In this document: one piece after another, positions 53,660-63,700 of the stretch
Layout: each line of letters starts with the position of its first letter
Position numbering within the stretch: position 1 is the first letter of the stretch
Assembly (NCBI RefSeq): GCF_026262505.1
Contig: NC_067208.1
Span: forward strand, 17,741,962-17,805,961
Source of the DNA: Trichomonas vaginalis G3
Taxonomy: Eukaryota > Parabasalia > Trichomonadida > Trichomonadidae
DNA: 64,000 bases
Direction of reading: 5' to 3'
Notes under the pieces: model-generated
What the model was told of the DNA's origin: nothing
Databases searched by the model: none
What the model saw: only the letters and a program-made list of their open reading frames with translations
Position numbers and translations under genes: made by a program

Positions 53660-55857
53660 TTATTCAAAATGAATTGATGATTTCTTGGTGCAAAACAAAA
53701 CAATAGATCTGTAGATCCCGAAACACAATAACAGAACAAATAATACAATACCTAACACAATCTCAGTAATTTGAACAGGAGTTAATGCATCGGGCCTATA
53801 TTTGCCATCTTGTTCAACAACAAATAAATTAATCGTCATAGGATGGATATATTCTTGTCTTTCAGTTGAAGTAGGTGATATTTGTAAATAAAACTTCTTT
53901 GTTGAAGGAATCATGTTAATAAGCCACCTATTTCCTGTGTTTCTGATCCATTCTCTATTTAGAATGGCCTTGCTATCAGGAGATATAATAGTTGCAGCGA
54001 TTGTTGTAGAAAATCCATCATAAATGATTCTATTAAGATGCAGAGCATATTCAATATATATGTCAGTATCTGCAGTTTTGTATACTGTTCCATTTGGTGG
54101 ATTGGATAAGCCAACATCCAAAGTATTACTATAGTCAACTGAAACATTTGATGAAAAGATGCACTTAGGATCCATGGAATCAATAATAAGTATCATATCA
54201 AGTTTATCCCTGAAAACACTAGGAGTATATTCTATTTTTAACAAATCGAATTTCTCATTAAAACCAGCATTAATAAGAATCCTATCATTTCCATCCGGTG
54301 AAGCAAGCCAAACTGTGTAGTATGCGTCTTTTACATCTTCACTTACATTTACTCTGACCCTAGCAGCTGTTGCTGCAAATAGATAAATTTTATCTTCTTT
54401 GAATGTAATTTTGGAGACATTTGCTTCGAATGGTGAATGGCAACCAATTCTTTGATTTATCAAAGAGATATCTGGAGCTATTTTGTTATAGAAGAACTTA
54501 AGACCTAAGCTCTCTATTGTTCCATGGTATGCATCGTCTGCGACTCTAAATGAAACTGTCCATTTTCCTATTGGATTTTCACCTAAGAATTTATATCCCA
54601 TTAATTCAACTGAGTTTATTGTTGAAGTTAAGTCTGCCTCTGTTAATATTTTCATTTCACACCTTGTTCCATTTGGACTAATAATGTGTGGATTTAACGA
54701 CCCAAATGATAATTTCTTCGATTTGAAGAATAAACTGACGCATAAAACAGATTTCGCACTTCTTTCTGTGAAATCAAAAGTAACGTTGTGCTCACGGTCT
54801 TCAATAATTAAATTTAAAGTTTTTTCAACTTTGTATTCATAAAATTTCCCAGTTGATGTCCAATTTAATGCGATATCAACAGCAACAGCTCTACCCAGAT
54901 TCAACCTTCCAAAGCCCGATCTTCTATTATAATTAAGTTGTATTCCATTTTTGTCCCAAATTATCGTGTTTGGATTTACTTTATCTGCAGAAAACGCAGT
55001 AATATAAAACAGATCAGATAATGTTAGTTTGGATTTGCTTCTAATAAAACAGCAAGTCCACCTGCGAATATCGCTGCACTTGCGTTAGTCGATGTGAAGT
55101 TCTTATTTGTTGAATTAGTAGATTTTGGCGAAGCTGTAAAAATAGGAGCATTTCCAGCAGCAGGAGCAACCATAAAGACACTTGCACCTTCAGCAGAACG
55201 ATATAAAGAAAGACCTCTGTTAGTAACACCGCTAATTGTAAAAACTAGTGGCCAACCTGAAGGTGGACTCATAATAGGATCAGATGCGCAGAAAGTTCCT
55301 GCTGGAACCACTATTGGATGTGGCCAATTTCCTTCTTGTGGATGATATAAACAATCATCTGCAATTTCCTTAGGAATTACTTCTGGTTGAACGTATTGAA
55401 CGTATCCATTCGGTTTCTCAATGTAAAGATATTGAAGGATTGATATATTCCACTTCAAACTCTGATGGCACATCACAGTTTGAAGGTGTTCTGCTTGCAT
55501 GGAATAGTTTGTGAAAAAATAAGATGCAACATTTGCTCCTGGAGCAACACCTTCAAATTCTGTACCTCTTTTCCCTGCTGCTAGAGCTAATGATGCAGTT
55601 GCGATGTTATGTGATGAATTCGTTGTCAACATGATTTCATTTGTATAAATATTAATAAACTGATCTTTGATTGCTCTATCTTTGTATGCAACATGATCGA
55701 AAAGCGCTCCATCAGACATTACGGCAATTGTGATTCCTTTCCCTGTGTATTTATCGTAATATGCATGCCCAGACCAGTTGATATCTTCACCATCTAAGCC
55801 ACCGTATTCATCATTTCCCGAATTTTTAAGCCACCACGCTACAAATAGATAAAACAT
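53660..55857 (-). pseudogene. Kexin/subtilisin-like protein with altered catalytic site, frameshifted
   Basis: From the ATG at 55857 the S8 domain follows the proprotein-convertase plan (DINWSGHAYYDKYTGKGITI, then AVMSDGALFDH with the aspartate). The histidine is kept in SSHNIATASLALAAGK (HNI instead of HGT), but the serine box reads STNASAAIFAGGLAVLLEAN, where alignment with GTSASAP puts alanine at the catalytic serine, and the oxyanion GN is GT. A P/Homo-B-like domain follows (HIISPNGTRCEMKIL, GENPIGKWTVSFRV), then one C-terminal membrane span (ITEIVLGIVLFVLLLCFGIY) and a short tail. A stop right after LLEANPN, near 55026, is cured by adding one base, so one indel splits the gene at the domain border. 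It was probably already a pseudo-protease. Confidence 0.75.
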
Positions 55858-55872
55858 CTTAAAATTGCTCAC

Positions 55873-57018
55873 GCGGTAATCAAAATTGCAAACTCCGCTC
55901 TCAAATCATTTCTAACATAATCTTTTTACAAAGACATTGCTTGTTTTAAATCACTGCTTTTGATAATTTTATATCAATTTGATAAAATTAAATAAATTGA
56001 AAGCTAAATAATTGATATTTCAAATGGATTCAAATAAGTAATGCCGAGTTTATTTAGTAATATAGACATTAGGGGTAATATCAAATGCTTAACTAATTAA
56101 TTTTTGTTGTTATAAAACGAATTATTCTGAAATAATTTGTGAGAGAAAATTCTAGGGTTGTCAGATTCCGGACGATAGGTGTCTTGGAAGATTTGCCTGG
56201 TGTCATCATAGTGTCTTTAAATCAAAATTTTATTTTGAAGTTAGTTTTATTGATTTTTCAATAAAAAACATTTCGAAAACAATAAAATAAAACGATAAAA
56301 TATTTATATTTTATATAAGGATCTTATATATTTAAAATAAATATCATTTTATTTTTTTCATTGGTGTCTGTCGAACCATAATAAACTATTCAAGAATTCA
56401 ATGTGTCTTGCGGTTTCAAAAGACACCTTCAAATTGAATGATAGCACAGACAGTATTGAATTTTACCCATTTTATTTAGTTTTTACCCTTTTTATTTTTA
56501 AGAATTAATGACTGAAACAGCCGTTTTTCTTTGACCTCAATCACTTTTATTTATTATTTTAAATATTATTTAATTTTATTATTTGAATAGGGCAACTTAT
56601 ATTTGAGAAGTGTTATAGACCGAAAATAGATTTTTTCGGTTTTCTCTTCAAATAATTGAAAGAATGATACTATTATAGGTTAATTATATTAGATAGCATA
56701 TAATCATGCTATAGCCGAAAATTATAAGTTTTGAGAAGAGTGAATATAACACAAATAAATTTGAAAGTAAGTTAAATTGCTTGTTGTTTTTAATAGCTAT
56801 TTAATGAGAAATCCAATATTGCAAAATTCAAATTGAATGATTGAAAGAACAGAAAAAGTCATTCTTTTCAATTTCGAATATGTTTCATTGTATTTATAAT
56901 TATATGCCAAATAAGATATTTAAACTTGATTTTTGAAGGAAAATTCACAAAATTGAATACATTCAAATAATTTTAATTCAAAAATAAACTAGCTATTTGA
57001 GTTTACTACTAATTACGT
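55873..57018. other. AT-rich intergenic DNA with repeat traces
   Basis: No gene was recognised. About 56590-56637 (GAAGTGTTATAGACCGAAAA) is an inverse copy of 44217-44258, and a related phrase (CTATAGCCGAAAATTATAAG) lies in inverse orientation near 56712, so a small MITE-like unit may span about 56590-56760. A G/T-rich patch at 56160-56460 has TGTCTT/AAGACA inverted pieces but no firm ends. Confidence 0.5.
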
Positions 57019-57515
57019 ATTCAAACTACAAAGTTTGTAATTTAAAATATTTTGTGAGATCAGATTGAATTAATTCAAGGTTCTTTTCAATTAATATTAA
57101 TGACCATATTACACATTTTCGAACATTCTAAACCAAATATATAAAAATGGGAGACGAATGTTAAATTTGCTAGACATGGGGGAGTTGTCTGCAAAGTTTT
57201 AGCTCTTATCTCTAACAAAAAATTAATTTTTAAAAAAAAGACCGAATACGTTTCACAGCGAGAAAAAAATAAAAGGCAAGATAGAATTTTCTAGACATAA
57301 AGAAGTTGTTTACCGAGTTTTAGCTCTTATCTCTAACAAAAAATTAATTTTTAAAAAAAAGACCGAATACGTTTCACAGCGAGAAAAAAATAAAAGGCAA
57401 GATAGAATTTTCTAGACATAAAGAAGTTGTTTACCGAGTTTTAGCTCTTATCTCTAACAAAAAATTAATTTTTAAAAAAAAGACCGAATACGTTTCACAG
57501 CGAGAAAAAAATAAA
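57019..57515 (+). repeat. Left long TIR with three 121 bp units
   Basis: After about 180 bp of outer sequence come three units of about 121 bp, each with TTTTAGCTCTTATCTCTAAC and GACCGAATACGTTTCACAGC, starting near 57197, 57318 and 57439. Confidence 0.85.
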
Positions 57516-58545
57516 ACTGTACACTGATTTTCATTTTCATTTCCAGTCACTTTACTTATTATTTTTTCTTTTTTTCATTTTAATTATAAATTATTTCATT
57601 ATACGTTTATTTACGTTACCATTTTCTTTATTCTTTTGAATTCCATACTAGACACTTATAGAATATTTTGATTGTTAACGTACTTCATTAAAATGAATCC
57701 TTACAAAGGGTATGTCGATCGAATTTACCTAATTGGTATTTCCAATCAGATTGAAGAAGGTAAAATGACATGGGAAGAAGCTTGCACCCATGTTCCCATC
57801 GCCCCAACCCTTCAATCAAATGATTTAAAATATTTAGATGTTTCAAAATCTTTTTTACAAAATCAATTTAGCTTACAGAATATCCCATTGCCTAAAGGCA
57901 AGAAAGGTCGTAGGGTCAATCCCTACGACCAAATCAAAGCTCTTGCTGTGATACATGACCACTGGGCCTTTCCCTGTGGTCAAACAAAACAATGGAAACG
58001 TTTGAAATTACAACAAATTGATGTATCTTATAGAGAAGTACGCAGATACTTCAAAGAAAATCATTTCACCAAGACGCGATTAGAGCATGCCGGGCCAGAA
58101 ACAGCAGTAAGATATTGGGCGCTTTCACCCAATCTTATCTGGCACGCAGATGTTCATTATTTTAGGGGTGTTCGTGGCCAGTATATTTATGGCATAATCG
58201 ACGATTTTAGCCGCAAAGTCCTAGCGTGTATACAAATACCAGATATGCTGGCAGCGACGACAGCGAACGTTGCGGCTTCCGCCTTCATTGAATTTGGCGC
58301 CCCTTATTGTTTCTGGACCGACAACGGTTCAGAAAATAGGGGCGCCTTTCAAGATCGGCAAACCCAAATTTTAGCTAAAAGTGACAGGGGAAAAAACGTT
58401 TAGTATTAAAAAAAAGACCGATGAGAGCTTCGTTCGAAATATAGAGGGAACTGAGAATGCGCAACCATTCTCAGGGAATATTGGATGCTATTCCCGTTCC
58501 CTCTGTATGGAAAATTGAGGTTTTCAAAGGGAGTTAAAATAATAT

Positions 58546-58899
58546 CAAATTTATACTAATTTACTTCAAAATACAAAAGTATTTGACAGCTAAAATTAGT
58601 TACTTTAGCAAGCCTATCAATACCCTTTTACGATTATTGTTACTTTTTCGAAATAAAAGTAAAAACAAATTTATACTAATTTACTTCAAAATACAAAAGT
58701 ATTTGACAGCTAAAATTAGTTACTTTAGCAAGCCTATCAATACCCTTTTACGATTATTGTTACTTTTTCGAAATAAAAGTAAAAACAAATTTATACTAAT
58801 TTACTTCAAAATACAAAAGTATTTGACAGCTAAAATTAGTTACTTTAGCAAACCTATCAATACCCTTTTACGATTATTGCTACTTTTTCGAAATAAAAT
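58546..58899. repeat. 120 bp tandem repeat (three copies)
   Basis: Units begin CAAATTTATACTAATTTACT at 58546, 58666 and 58786. The period of 120 is a multiple of three, so a long open frame arises by chance; it is not a gene. Confidence 0.95.
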
Positions 58900-58999
58900 A
58901 AATTTATTATCAAAAACCTTTTTTTCTTAGTAAAAATAAACGAAATTTTTTACCTTATGAACTTTTGATGGAAATATGCAAATTTAAAATAATAAAGAA

Positions 59000-59124
59000 A
59001 GCCGCGAGCGAAGCGATCAGCTTAGTTCGAAGATTTTGATTCAAATCTTTGCTGATCTGTAATTCGCGGAAGCCGCGAGCGAATCGAGCGGCTTAGGTCT
59101 AAGATTTTGATTCAAATCTTTGCT
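59000..59124. repeat. Two copies of a 54 bp repeat
   Basis: AGCCGCGAGCGAA...GATTTTGATTCAAATC occurs at 59000 and 59071, in the right part of the 870 bp insertion. Confidence 0.8.
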
Positions 59125-59594
59125 TATATTCCTTAAATTCTTTATGAAACTCGCAACAGTCCCATAAAAAATTTTAAATTCTAAACTGTCGAAATTACTG
59201 ATCGGTAATCACACCCTTCATGGGTGTGTCACTTTTTACAGGCGTGTCACTTTTAGCTAAAATTACCCCTACTCTTCAAGATCTACTTGATCTTTGGGGC
59301 GTCCAATGGCGGCATACAGACTCTCATTCTCCCTACCAAAATGGGAAGATTGAGAGATTCTGGCCGACATTGGAGCGCTGCCAAAGCATTCAGGCTATTC
59401 CTGCCTTTATTTGGGAGTACAATAATAACACACCGCATGAAGATCTCCCAATTAATCCATTAACTGGAACAAATTACACGCCAAATCAAATGTATCAGCT
59501 GAAACCGAAATACACAAATGCAGATACAGAAAGGTTGTGGCAAATATGGGATACAGATACAGGCATGACCGCTGTTGACACATTCACAGCGTAA

Positions 59595-59998
59595 TAATAA
59601 ACATAATTTTTTAATTTCATTTTTAACAAGTCTTTTTAAATGTATGTAATGAATAATTCATTAGAATATGATAATGCACATTGTAACAGAATAGAACAAT
59701 CACCAAATTTTTTTTTGAAATTAAAAAATAAAATTAAAAAGTATAAAGTAATCTAACCAAAAAAGATATTTAAAAGAATTTTGGAAAAAACAGAATAAGG
59801 ATAATCATATTATTTTAGATACACAATCGATGTACTGAAGAATAATCCGGTAAAATGATGATATAAAATTAGATTATTTTACAAGTAGCTAAAAGAATAA
59901 AACTATAATATAAAATAAATGAAGTTTAATTAAACAATAAAGATTAAATAAATAATAAAGATTTTTATTTTATATCAGTATTGAGAAGAAGTAACAGC
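59595..59998. other. AT-rich 3' part of the IS481-like transposon
   Basis: No gene. Low-complexity sequence rich in AATAAA and AAAAGAATAA phrases lies between the transposase stop and the right TIR. Confidence 0.6.
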
Positions 59999-60423
59999 TG
60001 ACACTTGGTAGACAACTTCTTTATGTCTAGAAAATTCTATCTTGCCTTTTATTTTTTTCTCGCTGTGAAACGTATTCGGTCTTTTTTTTAAAAATTAATT
60101 TTTTGTTAGAGATAAGAGCTAAAACTCGGTAAACAACTTCTTTATGTCTAGAAAATTCTATCTTGCCTTTTATTTTTTTCTCGCTGTGAAACGTATTCGG
60201 TCTTTTTTTTAAAAATTAATTTTTTGTTAGAGATAAGAGCTAAAACTTTGCAGACAACTCCCCCATGTCTAGCAAATTTAACATTCGTCTCCCATTTTTA
60301 TATATTTGGTTTAGAATGTTCGAAAATGTGTAATATGGTCATTAATATTAATTGAAAAGAACCTTGAATTAATTCAATCTGATCTCACAAAATATTTTAA
60401 ATTACAAACTTTGTAGTTTGAAT
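59999..60423 (-). repeat. Right long TIR with two 121 bp units
   Basis: The inverse of the left TIR but with two full 121 bp units plus a diverged partial one, so the repeat number differs between the two ends of the same transposon. Confidence 0.85.
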
Positions 60424-60540
60424 TAAGGGTTTCGTTTTGCGAAAAAACGTACAATACGCAATTTCGCTAAAAAAACATTTAGCTAGCAATTTCGACCTTT
60501 GACTCCACTCATGACGTCACTTTTTTAATTTTGCGGTATC
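60424..60540. repeat. 118 bp inverted repeat, right arm
   Basis: The near-identical inverse copy of 46887-47004. Its inner end (TAAGGG) abuts the IS481-like TIR; its outer end is GCGGTATC at 60540. Confidence 0.9.
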
Positions 60541-60712
60541 ATATTTTTGGAAAATCTTTATGAATATTATATAAAAAGTCTCTTTAATATCTATATTTCA
60601 TATTTTTATCGATTTTTAAAGTTTTTGCGAAAAGTATTCAATTATTTTTGCTATTTGGTCGGATAAATGTCAGATTTGCGACATTTTCTGATATGATATT
60701 CAAAAAAAAAAA
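60541..60712. repeat. Spacer with the dispersed 110 bp repeat
   Basis: Bases 60593-60702 copy 1178-1287. The copy is followed by a short A run and then by the start of Maverick C, so the element lies at the end of this repeat. Confidence 0.75.
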
Positions 60713-60718
60713 AGTATT

Positions 60719-60751
60719 GGGGCTTCCAGGCGCGTTGCGCCCTCTAGCCCC
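60719..60751. repeat. GC-rich palindromic TIR core of Maverick C
   Basis: GGGGCTTCCAGGCGC with GCGCCCTCTAGCCCC forms an imperfect hairpin in otherwise AT-rich DNA. It matches 44168-44200 inverted. Confidence 0.8.
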
Positions 60752-60792
60752 GAAGATGTTTAGTATAAAACCGCTTTTTAACTTCACTTAAA

Positions 60793-63700
60793 ATGCCACG
60801 TAAGCTACGTAAGAATATACGTAAGAGGAAGAGAGCATTGAAACATCCAATAGTAAGACTGACACCACAACAACAGTTGCAACAACAAATGCTGAATGAC
60901 CCCACTATGTTGCAACAAATGTCAAGCAATCCTATGCTTTTAAACCGAGTTGTTGGTGCACAGAGTGGAGGTTTAAGAGCGGCACTTTTAGCGAAAATGG
61001 CAGGCTATGGTGGAGCTGCAGACGGAACAGCCTATAACCCTCAAAGTCAAATGAATTTGAGTTCACTCAAAAATCAAATAACAGATGTCAAAAAGTCAAA
61101 CATAGACATACAGAAGCAAATAAGTGAAAACGAAAAGAAACTAGAATATGACAGACACACAAAGAAACTAAATGAGTTAAACGTAGAGAAAAAGAAGAAA
61201 GAAGAACAACTGAAAGAACTAAGTACAGAGCAATATGCGAAAAAAGTGTCAGAAAAAGCAGCAGAAGTAGCAAAAATGGAACAAGATGTTTTAAATTTGA
61301 AAAACCATACTACTCAATATAAAGTACTGAAAGATGAAGAGATAAAACAAAAAGCCCTGAAGACATATATGGATAGCGATGAGTATAAAAAAGAAGTTGA
61401 AGCAAATGTAAAGGCAGAAAAACTTTTACAGTTGCAGAACCAAACCGTACAGTATGAAAACTTAGCACAAGAAAGTAAAAATAACGACGCAGCCATGCAA
61501 AAGGCAATGAAAAGCGCAGAATATATAAAAGCTAACAATGACTGGTTAGATGCCCAAGCCAACGCTAAAGCAGCCCAGCTTATAGGGTCAATAAGGACAA
61601 AAATACAAGCGGATGAAGACAGTTCAAATGAAGCTTTAACAAATGCTGACTTTAAGAACGCCTTCGAAGCTCTTCATAGTAAGGTGAAACAAGTGAACGA
61701 CTTCTCATCTGGAAAGAAACTGAAGTCTGAAGGTTTCGACAAAGAGTTAAGAGAAGTAGCACAAAATATGACGAAAATAACAGATGCAGCAACGAGACAG
61801 GCAGTTCAAAGTGCCTATGACGCCGTTAGAGCAACTGTTGTGAAAAGTCAAGAAAAAGAGTTACAACAGACCAAAACAGACCTAGTAAATGCTTTCTTAA
61901 GAACGAAAAGTCAGGTAGGACATTACGCTGCAGATGGAACATATGTGCCAGCTGATGGAACTTATATACCAGCTGTTGGAATTTATATACCACCAAACCC
62001 TCCAAGAGAAGCACCTGCACCAGGACTACCTAAAACATTTACATCGTCACATGGACACAGACACAGGCATGCACCAAAACCAACACAACAACCAACAGTT
62101 CAAAATCCAGCACAACAACAACAACAACCAACACAACAACCAACACAACAACCAACAGTTCAAAACCCTGCACCTGCACCACCTCCACAACCAGCACCAC
62201 AACCAACAGTTCAAAACCCTGCACAACAACAACAACCACAAACAGAGCAAGGACATAAAAGAAGTAGAGAACAAGGAAACCAAGAATTCTTAAAAAGGCT
62301 TAAGGAAGACTATGGTTACCCAGATAGTATTGACTTTAGTGACAGATATAAAGAAGCTATTAGAAAGTTCAAGGGAGGAAATACTGACCCGAACCTATTT
62401 AGCTTTATGGTTCAGCACCAAATGGGATATAATTTCAAACCTGGAAAATACAAGCTCGCTAAGGGATATGATTTAATAGCATATCATCCAAATGACATGA
62501 CTGAATTTACTCCGAGATATTTGATGTCAGAGCTAAATGACAATTCAACTCCCGTCATGAAACGCGTAAAAAATAGAGACGGAACGAAAGAAGAAAGGTT
62601 TATGAGTCCGGATGACTTAGAAAGGGAAGTTGTTAAAAACGGTCTCGGAATATATGAAATGCCAGCAGATGAGGTACAAGAAACTCCACAGGAAGAACTA
62701 GTTCAGATACAACCAGACATGGAAGAAATAGTTCAGCAACAACAGCTAGAAGAGCCTGAAGGAAACGAACAAGTCACTCCTTTGGAAACTAACTTCACAG
62801 AACTAGATGAAGATTTGGAACAGCCGAAAAATCTTGACCCTCAACAAGAGTATGCGGAGAATATGGAATATTTCCAAGAGTCTAAAAAAAATTCGGCTGA
62901 CATAGTAGAAGAATATCGAAAAATGTTTGCCGACATACAAAAGACTCCAACACCAGATGAAAATATTCAGCATAGAATGGAAGTACTGAAAGAAAATGTA
63001 CACAAATACAACAACCCTTTTTACTTACGAGCATTTAACGTTCAATCTTCGGATGAACTCGGTGAAAATAAAAGGTTAAATTTCAAGAAAACATATAGAA
63101 ATGAAACATTGTTTAAAGTTCATTCAGAACCTAACCAAGATGGAAACAAACCTACTTTTGTTTCTGCAGACGATGGAACTACAATGAGATGGGGTCATAA
63201 AGCTAACCCGGATAGGTGGTTCATAAACTTACAACCACAATTCCAAGAAGTTGTAGACGCAATGGAAGTCAATGGTGAACCAGATATAGCTGGTATTTTC
63301 AGCGCGGCTTTAATGCCATTGAAAGATATGAAACATGCAGATATTTTGGACCAGTATGAAATGAACATGGCTGATGGAAATATAACACCTGACGTTCTAG
63401 AACATTTATCTCAAAGAACTACACAGAACCATAGAGATGGTATATTTGGTGAAGAGTTTAGAAAGAAAGTTAGGGAGGGAGAAGGAAGAGAACCTATTGT
63501 ACATGACCTTGCAAACGAAAGTTTGCAAAATGTCATAAAAACTTACTTTGCAGACAATGAACTGAGAAGGGATGAATATTTAAGAAAACTCAAATGGACA
63601 GTACCAAATGAAATGTTAGTATTGAAAAACATGTTCCTTGACAAAATAAAACCAACTACAGAAATAAACGACGCAAGACTGAAAGATTGGGTAAAAGCTT

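Larger units (their letters stand above)
58381..59250. mobile_element. 870 bp non-autonomous insertion in the IS481-like transposase
   Basis: It begins GTGACAGGGG and ends GGCGTGTCAC, with TTTTAGCTAAAA on both sides (58369-58380 and 59251-59262). This 12 bp sequence is a palindrome present once in the uninterrupted coding frame, so the true duplication is 9-12 bp; that length fits a MULE-like non-autonomous element. It has no coding capacity. Confidence 0.8.
57693..59594 (+). pseudogene. IS481-like DDE transposase interrupted by an insertion
   Basis: Read from the ATG at 57693 (MNPYKGYVDRIYLIGISNQI). The first half (57693-58380) has a helical DNA-binding region, then the rve core with the first aspartate in LIWHADVHYFRGVRGQYIYG and the second in FWTDNGSENRGAF. 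The second half resumes at about 59254 (LAKITPTLQDLLDLWGVQW), with the catalytic glutamate in SHSPYQNGKIERFW and an end at 59594. The reading frame on both sides agrees with a clean insertion of 58381-59250 plus a 12 bp duplication. All three catalytic residues are still present. The element's codon usage is more GC-rich than its surroundings, which hints at a bacterial-like origin. Confidence 0.85.
57019..60423. mobile_element. IS481-like (rve-type DDE) DNA transposon with long TIRs
   Basis: The element has long inverted repeats (57019 to about 57515 and 59999-60423) whose outer 200 bp match closely (ATTCAAACTACAAAGTTTG outward ends) and a transposase related to bacterial IS481/integrase-type DDE enzymes. 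Such eukaryotic IS481-like elements have, as I recall, been reported from T. vaginalis. The transposase is split by an 870 bp insertion, so the copy is dead. I see no convincing target duplication. Its right end touches the right arm of the 118 bp inverted repeat. Confidence 0.75.

Noticed and set aside
55020-55032. An intron between the S8 domain and the P domain of the kexin-like gene
   Set aside because: An ACTAAC phrase resembles the trichomonad branch site, but no GTATGT-type 5' site and no proper 3' site are present; a one-base shift explains the break.
58546-58930. A long open frame of threefold repeated peptide
   Set aside because: It is the 120 bp tandem repeat read in one frame; the period is a multiple of three and there is no sensible start or family.
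62039-62293. Open frames on both strands in the Q/P-rich part
   Set aside because: They are shadows caused by the CAACAACCA repeats of the long plus-strand gene.
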